Below are positions 60,501-64,000 of a DNA stretch of 64,000 nt, in pieces. Below the pieces are notes generated by a model. The model was not told the origin of the DNA, did not search any database, and saw only the letters and a list, made by a program, of their open reading frames with translations. How positions within the stretch are numbered: position 1 is the stretch's first letter; each line of letters begins with the position of its first letter. Location of the stretch: NCBI RefSeq assembly GCF_016802725.1, contig NC_052664.1, forward strand, positions 13,846,405-13,910,404, written 5' to 3'. The DNA is from Solenopsis invicta (lineage: Eukaryota; Arthropoda; Insecta; Hymenoptera; Formicidae). Made by a program: the position numbers and the translations under genes.

Positions 60501-63269
60501 ATATTATCGACTACGTTACTATTGCTATATTGCATTACAATATTAAAATTGTGTTTTGAATAATTTAATAATATAGTAATAAAATTAAAAAAATGTTTTG
60601 CTGTTTCTTTATCAATATTTTAGAGCAACAATAAACGTAAATCTATTGAGTTTAAAATTGTTTAACTGTAAGCACCTAATTGCATTTTATTCATATTGAA
60701 TTGTCTAATAGTAAATAATTATTTTATTGTAATTAAAATTATTTAACACAAATATCTATATGCTACATCTTATGTCATTTTTTAAAATTACAATGATAAA
60801 ATAGTTATTTATATTTCATTATTTATATTAAAATATAACGTGTTGAAATCTCTTATCTGTTGTAGGTATGCTGAAGAGGCTCAGCATCAATACGGAAAGG
60901 AACCTACAACATTAAAGACTGGTCACTTCACGCAAGTGATCTGGAGGGACAGTACTGAATTAGGAGTAGGAATGGCTAGGAATAGAAATGGCGAGGTCTA
61001 TGTTGTGTGTAATTACAATCCTGCTGGGAATTTCCTAGGCAGTTTCACAGAGAACGTTCTTCCACCTGTGGATGCTGGTCCTGCGAAACGGATTAATTTT
61101 ACCGACCTAAAGCAACACTATATAAACGAGCAAACGTGGCAGCAGGAGGCATTACTGGTTCACAATGAATATCGAAGGAAACATCGTGTACCAGATTTAA
61201 GATTGAGTCCGGAGTTAACGGCTGCTGCCAAGGTAATTTTCTTCAAAATGTAGAAGCTATTATATTACTGTAATCATAATTTAATTACTGTAATAAGGTA
61301 CCTGAGCCGAATAAGACTCATCTAAAATATTTTATTTTTTATAAATTCTATTTACAAAATTATTAAAATAAACTAAATGAGAATAAAATGTTTATTTCAA
61401 TCACTTACCAAGATAAAATTATTTTTTATATAAAACATTTTTAAATAAACAAAAAAGAAATTTTTTTAACTTTGACATTGAGCCTTATTAAATTTTTATA
61501 GTTTTAATAAAGCCTGAATTAAAAATAAATTGAAAATAACAAAGGAATTAAACATTATTTTCCAACTCACTTTTAAAATGATTATTTATTACAAACACAA
61601 AATTTTTTAGGATCTATTTTATTTTAAAACACTGCAATTATTTTTAATTTTGTCTATAATTAGTATTTTAACTTTAAGAACTTTGGCTGTTTGAGTGCAA
61701 TTTTAGCTTATGGAAAGTTAGCGTCATTAAAAATTGTTATTCTCTGTTACAAACCACATACATAATAAACAAATGACAATGGCTATGACTATAAATATAT
61801 AAGTGGGCTTTATTTAATAATATATTATTTATAAAAAAGTATAGTAAAGTATTCAAAAATTATGTATATATATATTTGTTTTTTCTATAGTTTCTTTCTA
61901 TAATTAGAAAGTTGAATATTATTATAATATTTTGTAATAAACCATAAAATAATGCAAACTTATTAAATTTACAACAAATTTTTATAAAAACAGTTTATTT
62001 ACCTACTTTGTTACAAGTTTTTGTTGCATTGAATAAACATGTTGCTATTGGTATTAATTCCCTAGTCCCTCTTTATCTAGTTGTTATGACATTTTTTAAG
62101 CATACCATATATTTCAAATATATAACGTGTTTTTAAATAGTAAATTTTTAAGTCCGCTTTATTTAGTACTGGGCCTTATTCAGCTCAAGTACTTTATGTG
62201 TAAAAGGAAATAATTAATAATTTTAAAAGAAACCATAAAAATCAAATGCGTTATGTTTTTTATTCGTAGGCCTGGGCAAACACATTGCTAAATACAAATA
62301 AACTGATACCTCAGTCGTCGTCTCCGTACGGCGAAAATATTTATTCGATGCAGTGTTCCGATCCTAAACTGATCGTTTCTGCACGTGAAGTCATTTCAAA
62401 GTGGTATTCCGAGAAGAAGGAACATAAATTTAGCATCGAACCGAAAGTTCTCAATACATGTATGTATCAATTCCATATCCTTTAATATTACATATCAAAT
62501 ATAACAATTAACAAGAACATTAACAAAGTGGAAATGTATAACAGAAATTTCTTGTTAAACATTACAGTAAATTCTATAAAAAAATTAATTGATTTAATTT
62601 CATATTTATCCTGTAATAAAATTTGCAATATTTATATAATTACATATTCAGATAGCAAACAAAATTTATAAAAAATTTTCCAAATATTTATAATATTTAT
62701 TTGAATATTTTATAAATATATATTTATAAAAATATTTCATAAACATTTTTGTGATCTTCGACTGAACAGATTATAAAAATTTATCATAAATATCACATAA
62801 AAATATTAACAAATTACGTGTAAGATATTACTTTAAATATTAATTATTTTTTTACCATAAATGTAACATAAAATATGTAGTTTATATTTTAATAACATTT
62901 TGAATAAAGATTTTATGATTTTTTTTCTTCGTCTATAAAATTAATACTTATATAATCTATAAAAAAATAAATAGTAATATTTTAATAAATATTGTGTGCT
63001 GCCTGTGTATTAATTTTCAATATCATAGGAAAATATTAGAAATACTTAAAAATTATGACAAAATTGTAAATGAAATATCCTCAAAATATTTTTACTTCTC
63101 GCTTACAGGCCACTTTACACAAATTGTCTGGAAAAGCACGACTGAAATGGGCATTGCTATGGCTAAGCGAGATGGTACTTGTGTTGTAGTGGCATGTTAC
63201 CATCCGAGAGGTAACATAGTTGGACAGTTCACTGAAAATGTACTGAAGCCTGTGAAGGGCGTTTGTTAG
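33541..63269 (+). CDS. Tandem-CAP-domain protein, GAPR-1/GLIPR2-like (nine coding exons, 517 residues)
   Basis: Exons 33541-33575, 50740-51000, 53221-53292, 57060-57240, 59995-60129, 60317-60468, 60866-61232, 62270-62459 and 63109-63269 join with GT-AG introns and no phase error (1554 bases). Residues 1-~200 are Ser/Arg/Pro-rich and probably disordered, without a signal peptide. CAP1 spans ~202-346 and CAP2 ~370-512, joined by a short linker. CAP1 keeps the cavity set H248, E256, E282, H299 (LEHR, YGENL, WYAEEA, GHFTQVIW). CAP2 keeps E423, E449 and H466, but has no His between 402 and 422, and Cys465 replaces the Gly of GHFTQ. Both end in FTENVL.P. GAPR-1 is a cytosolic, Golgi- and membrane-associated CAP protein; the absence of a secretion signal supports an intracellular role here too. 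The start is the only in-frame ATG before the donor. The precise function is unknown. Confidence 0.9.
33576..37139. other. Intron 1 of the tandem-CAP gene, 5' part
   Basis: A (CTTT)n/poly-T tract lies at 33787-33818. GC-richer patches at 34360-34580, 34880-35110, 35830-36160 and 36420-36620 carry only short, non-familial frames. No coding exon with proper splice sites was found. First introns of this size often hold enhancers, which is inference here. Confidence 0.45.
37140..37478. other. GC-richer stretch preceding the coding remnant
   Basis: Two overlapping + frames end at 37364 and 37411; neither resembles a known protein and neither is bounded by clear splice sites. It may belong to the same decayed insertion as the next feature. 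Confidence 0.3.
37479..37888 (+). pseudogene. Degenerate coding remnant with a C-terminal membrane segment, unrecognised
   Basis: Two + frames carry protein-like text. The first (37479-37577) contains EQAKDVHSHMQTHGLEIDKG and stops at TAG; the second continues from ~37571, has an ATG at 37598, one internal TAA at codon 36 and a final TAA at 37888. The second frame is rich in charged residues, then has a strongly hydrophobic ~20-residue segment (residues ~69-88, IAFILIVIFFLSIV) and a short basic tail, the layout of a C-terminal transmembrane anchor. The phrase KGAI occurs in both frames. A frameshift plus a nonsense codon means it is inactive as it stands. No family is recognised; it could be a decayed host gene copy or the end of a retroelement gene. 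Confidence 0.4.
37889..40590. other. Intron 1 of the tandem-CAP gene, AT-rich part
   Basis: Mostly AT-rich. A perfect 13-bp hairpin lies at 39141-39173 (separate entry). A GC-richer patch at 39660-40030 has a 71-codon + frame with no family resemblance. Confidence 0.4.
39141..39173. repeat. Perfect 13-bp stem hairpin
   Basis: TAGTAATGAAGGA pairs perfectly with TCCTTCATTACTA around a 7-base loop. There is no downstream T-run or known RNA context, so its role is unknown; it may be the relic of a small palindromic element. Confidence 0.6.
40591..40662. repeat. 72-bp near-perfect palindrome
   Basis: TTCCATTACTTCCGAAATTA and CGGTGTATA on the left are matched by TATACACC and CTAACTTCGGAAATGATGGAA on the right, with almost no loop. 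The stem is ~34 bp with about three mismatches. Its size and symmetry suggest a tiny fold-back element or the joined ends of one. Confidence 0.7.
40663..43165. other. Intron 1 of the tandem-CAP gene, central part
   Basis: GC-richer patches at 40850-41230, 41870-42050 and 42530-43070 lie in AT-rich DNA. A dispersed repeat fragment at 41573-41650 (see separate entry) and a perfect AACCGGTT at 42828 are present. No exon is recognised. Confidence 0.4.
41573..41650. repeat. Dispersed repeat fragment, related to copies at 50.2 and 51.1 kb
   Basis: AGAAACAGTAAGTCATATTG, then GAATACTAGACCATATT and TAGTTATCTTACATATCTAC. Near copies occur at 50228-50285 (AGAAACAGCAAG, CATATTGAATATTAGACCAT, TAGTTATCTTA) and partly at 51140-51175 (TTTTACATATCTACAAAGAC). 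They look like pieces of one interspersed AT-rich element of unknown class. Confidence 0.45.
43166..43297. mobile_element. 132-bp palindromic MITE
   Basis: CACTCTAAATTTTATGTTAA at the left is mirrored by TTAACATAAAATTGAGAGTG at the right; inside, ACTCAAAAGTTAATATAACTC pairs with GAGTTATATTAA-type sequence and CTTATTTTAAGTTATT with its complement around a short loop. The arms are ~60 bp. Non-coding fold-back element. Confidence 0.65.
43298..45314. other. Intron 1 of the tandem-CAP gene
   Basis: GC-richer patches at 43470-43930 and 44880-45130 have frames open on both strands with no familiar protein and no matching splice sites. The rest is AT-rich and featureless. Confidence 0.4.
45315..45797. 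mobile_element. MITE-like element with internal tandem repeats
   Basis: The ends TACAGCACAGAATACTA (left) and AGAATGTGCTGTA (right) form a short inverted repeat, TACAGCACA. The interior is an irregular tandem array: (T/A)AGAATGTTCTGTG recurs at 45397, 45553, 45655 and 45784, and between these lie many copies of GCAACATTGCA, AATATTGCAG and GAAACATTGC. Some pairs are themselves inverted (TTGCAAAGTTGCCGCAACATT). The two complement frames here are simply the repeat read through and are not genes. Confidence 0.6.
45940..46329 (+). promoter_or_regulatory. GC-rich island, possible alternative promoter and first exon of the tandem-CAP gene
   Basis: This is the most GC-rich part of intron 1, similar in composition to the main leader at 32-33 kb. 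It ends at a good donor, CATC|GTAAGT (46330), with no in-frame long coding sequence, as expected of a non-coding first exon. Spliced to the exon at 50740 it would start translation at the internal ATG in SLAMIPPTMHG. The complement frame 45928-46347 (139 codons) overlaps it but has no family resemblance and is taken as a GC artefact. Confidence 0.3.
46330..48245. other. Intron 1 of the tandem-CAP gene
   Basis: A GC-richer patch at 46560-46800 and another at 47680-47850; otherwise AT-rich. The short Lys/Ile-rich frames at 46953-47409 are low-complexity and not called. Confidence 0.4.
48246..48337. repeat. 92-bp palindromic repeat
   Basis: AAACATAGCTTGTAAGAA is matched by TTCTTACAAGCATGTTT, and the inner AAAATTAAATTGCTAATC by its complement AATTTAATAATTTT. 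The stem is long and imperfect, with a few bases at the turn. Likely another small fold-back element. Confidence 0.5.
48338..50739. other. Intron 1 of the tandem-CAP gene, 3' part
   Basis: AT-rich. A GC-richer patch at 48840-49050 includes a perfect AACCGGTT (48973). Copies of the dispersed repeat lie at 50228-50285. The intron ends TTTATGTTACAG at 50739. Confidence 0.45.
50740..51000 (+). CDS. Tandem-CAP gene, coding exon 2
   Basis: Residues ~12-98. The frame reads SPRIGGPLSQSLAMIPP, later RVVMVRKTDQRTFSKGRRGG and LLETVTRETVELFNGG. It is basic and Ser/Arg/Thr-rich with no recognised domain. Good acceptor (GTTACAG) and donor (AGCAG|GTTTGA), phase 2 at both ends. GC content and codon use are far above the flanks. 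It may be an unstructured regulatory region. Confidence 0.85.
51001..53220. other. Intron 2 of the tandem-CAP gene
   Basis: AT-rich, with GC-richer patches at 51960-52210 and 52420-52640 and a dispersed-repeat relative near 51140. The hydrophobic 83-codon frame at 52969-53220 runs straight into the next exon's acceptor and is AT-driven; it is not taken as coding. Confidence 0.45.
53221..53292 (+). CDS. Tandem-CAP gene, coding exon 3
   Basis: 24 residues, MPSLNVHGTKKKSVGFVDQV then SPDR, between acceptor TTGTAG and donor ACAG|GTATAA, phase 2 on both sides (symmetrical, so it could be skipped without a frameshift). KKKSVGF is a plausible basic phosphorylation-type site. Confidence 0.8.
53293..57059. 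other. Intron 3 of the tandem-CAP gene
   Basis: GC-richer islands at 53293-53660, 54060-54290, 54700-54990 and 55180-55950. The third is open on the complement in two frames (to ~99 codons), basic and Arg-rich, without family resemblance. No splice-bounded coding exon is recognised. The rest is AT-rich. Confidence 0.4.
57060..57240 (+). CDS. Tandem-CAP gene, coding exon 4 (Ser-rich)
   Basis: Residues ~123-183: SRTDSVRSKSPLAASPASPG, then SLHGSFHGSLGSDG and SSARSSSASPDSARYSSSQ. About 40% Ser with several Ser-Pro and Arg-x-x-Ser sites, typical of a disordered, phosphorylated linker. Acceptor CTTTCAG, donor TCACAG|GTAATG, leaving phase 0. Confidence 0.85.
57241..59994. other. Intron 4 of the tandem-CAP gene
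   Basis: AT-rich first half with a repeat-like patch at 57920-58250 (GTGTCCCATTTCAACGGAAA, and AAAATATCT paired with its complement). A GC-rich island at 58470-58930 and a lesser one at 59150-59640 have no coding frame; they may be regulatory or belong to an unseen non-coding transcript. Confidence 0.4.
59995..60129 (+). CDS. Tandem-CAP gene, coding exon 5 (first helix of CAP1)
   Basis: 45 codons between acceptor CTCTGTATGTTGTAG and donor AAGCAG|GTTACT, phase 0 on both sides. It ends KEFINVCLDTHNFYRSRH then GVPPLRLSKQ, the first CAP helix and its HN.YR..HGVPPL.L signature, which exon 6 continues directly (LCKTSQDWANIL). It was found because exon 6 alone lacked this helix. An overlapping complement frame (to 59731) is a shadow. 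Symmetrical phase means skipping would remove the helix without a frameshift. Confidence 0.85.
60317..60468 (+). CDS. Tandem-CAP gene, coding exon 6 (CAP1 middle)
   Basis: LCKTSQDWANILATRGRLEH and YGENLYCMWSSNPK. It carries H248 and E256 of the CAP cavity set. Acceptor TTATTTCAG, donor GATTG|GTGAGA, phase 2; the split codon completes Trp279 of the VNDWYAEEA motif. Confidence 0.9.
60866..61232 (+). CDS. Tandem-CAP gene, coding exon 7 (CAP1 end, linker, CAP2 start)
   Basis: YAEEAQHQYGKE, GHFTQVIWRDSTELGVGMAR, CNYNPAGNFLGSFTENVLPP, then a ~25-residue linker and CAP2's EALLVHNEYRRKHRVPDLRL. One exon thus spans the end of CAP1 and the start of CAP2. Acceptor CTGTTGTAG, donor GCCAAG|GTAATT, phase 0. 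Confidence 0.92.
61296..62194. mobile_element. ~900 bp TIR element flanked by TA, in intron 7 of the tandem-CAP gene
   Basis: Left end AGGTACCTGAGCCGAATAAG (61296) and right end CTTATTCAGCTCAAGTACTT (62175-62194) form an inverted repeat of ~20 bases with few mismatches, with TA just outside both (61294-61295, 62195-62196). The interior is AT-rich, has extra GCCTTATT/AAGGC-like words, and no transposase frame. Size (899 bases) and TA flanks match the element at 8.6-9.5 kb. It fills most of the 1 kb intron. Confidence 0.65.
62270..62459 (+). CDS. Tandem-CAP gene, coding exon 8 (CAP2 middle)
   Basis: AWANTLLNTNKLIPQSSSPY, GENIYSMQCSDPKLIV, then SKWYSEKKEHKF. E423 and E449 of the cavity set are present, but no His precedes YGEN, unlike CAP1. 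Acceptor TATTCGTAG, donor ATACAT|GTATGT in phase 1, so the split codon with exon 9 is TGC (Cys465). Confidence 0.9.
62460..63108. other. Intron 8 of the tandem-CAP gene
   Basis: AT-rich, with many short variants of AAAATTTATAAAAA and AATATTTATAAT between 62640 and 62850, a low-complexity AT repeat patch. Acceptor CGCTTACAG. Confidence 0.6.
63109..63269 (+). CDS. Tandem-CAP gene, coding exon 9 (CAP2 end, stop)
   Basis: HFTQIVWKSTTEMGIAMAKR, VVVACYHPRGNIVGQF and TENVLKPVKGVC, then TAG. It contains H466 and the second CAP signature (CYHPRGN). The C-terminus ends a few residues past the domain, with no tail or anchor. Confidence 0.92.
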
Positions 63270-63362
63270 CCGAACTTACTTCTATCGATAATGTATTTAT
63301 GTATCGTGGAGATGAATTCGTAATATATGTAATGTATATACAACACTTGTGCATACACATAT

Positions 63363-63368
63363 AATAAA
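63363..63368 (+). terminator. Polyadenylation signal of the tandem-CAP gene
   Basis: AATAAA 94 bases downstream of the stop codon, followed by a short CA-rich sequence and a TTCTGTTTCTGTTATT U/GU-rich element at 63395-63412, a good match to a cleavage and polyadenylation site. Confidence 0.6.
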
Positions 63369-63412
63369 CATTCCACATACACATATTTTTAACTTTCTGT
63401 TTCTGTTATTCT

Positions 63413-64000
63413 TAGGAACCTCTAGCCTCAGTAAATAGTCATATGCAGTTATTTTTTAAAATATAATATTAAATAATTTATCAAAAATTAAAATAATTAT
63501 TTTTCAACAAATATGCATTGTTATGATAGAATTTTTAATTTTTAATTTCCACTTAATTTATGATAAAAATAACTAATTAAAAATTTAGTCACTTTATTAT
63601 TAACAAAACTTTAAAAATAATTAAAATTTTTATTATTTATAAAATAATGCGTTTTCTCACATCTCTGATTTTCTAAATATTTTACACTTTGAATAAGTTT
63701 AGTTTTTTTTTTATGTACGTGTTTAATAAATTTTTACACAAAGAGTTACTGCATGAGTAACTCTCTGATTAAAGTCGCCAATATCACCCAACATAAGTCT
63801 CTTAAAGCGATACCCTCTTGTTTCTTCAAAACTAAACATTTTATTAATCTTTTAACGTGTTAATATTAAAAATTAAATTAAATTCTGAAAATACTAAAAT
63901 AATATTACAAATATGTTTTTGACATCGATAGTGTAACAACACAATGAAAGTAAGAAAGCCTTCTTCGGTCGCAGCTAGGACTTAAATAATAATTATCTTT
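63413..64000. other. Intergenic sequence at the right end
   Basis: AT-rich, no coding frame or repeat recognised. Confidence 0.5.

Overview
The window looks like nuclear DNA of an insect, most likely a hymenopteran and perhaps an ant. It is strongly AT-rich, its genes are split by GT-AG introns of very different length, GC-richer islands stand out from the AT-rich introns, and it is scattered with short inverted-repeat transposon remnants. There is no sign of operons, ribosome binding sites, CRISPR arrays or bacterial genes. The species call is inference. Only a small part of the window is protein coding, and most long open frames in the GC-rich islands are chance frames.

Left end (1-10 kb): the last exon of an unidentified coiled-coil protein (352-489, +) with its 3' UTR; two palindromic MITE-like elements; then a complete two-exon gene for the LLP homolog (LLPH, 4302-2969, -), a small basic nucleolar protein. 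Its intron carries a tRNA-derived SINE-like repeat and its leader holds a CACGTG E-box. Upstream of it is a GC-rich fold-back element with tandemly duplicated arm sequence, directly followed by a broken PIF/Harbinger transposase fragment. A LINE reverse-transcriptase fragment and a ~900 bp TA-flanked TIR element follow.

Middle (10-32 kb): a candidate three-exon gene for an 84-residue protein (10891-18092, +), joined in consistent splice phases behind a TATA-like promoter, then a long gene-poor stretch. That stretch holds GC-richer islands (possible enhancers), microsatellites and one large palindrome.

Right half (32-63.3 kb): one large gene on the + strand, with a long GC-rich 5' leader, a 17 kb first intron and nine coding exons. 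The exons join without a phase error into a 517-residue protein: a ~200-residue Ser/Arg/Pro-rich, probably disordered N-terminus and two tandem GAPR-1/GLIPR2-type CAP domains. The first CAP domain keeps the His-Glu-Glu-His set; the second has lost its first His and has Cys in place of the Gly before HFTQ. There is no signal peptide, so an intracellular, membrane-associated role like that of GAPR-1 is the best guess. One 45-codon exon (59995-60129) was found only by matching the missing first helix of CAP1. Introns contain several palindromic elements, a tandem-repeat MITE, a degenerate coding remnant with a membrane segment (37.5-37.9 kb), a possible alternative promoter (46 kb) and a second ~900 bp TA-flanked TIR element (61.3-62.2 kb).
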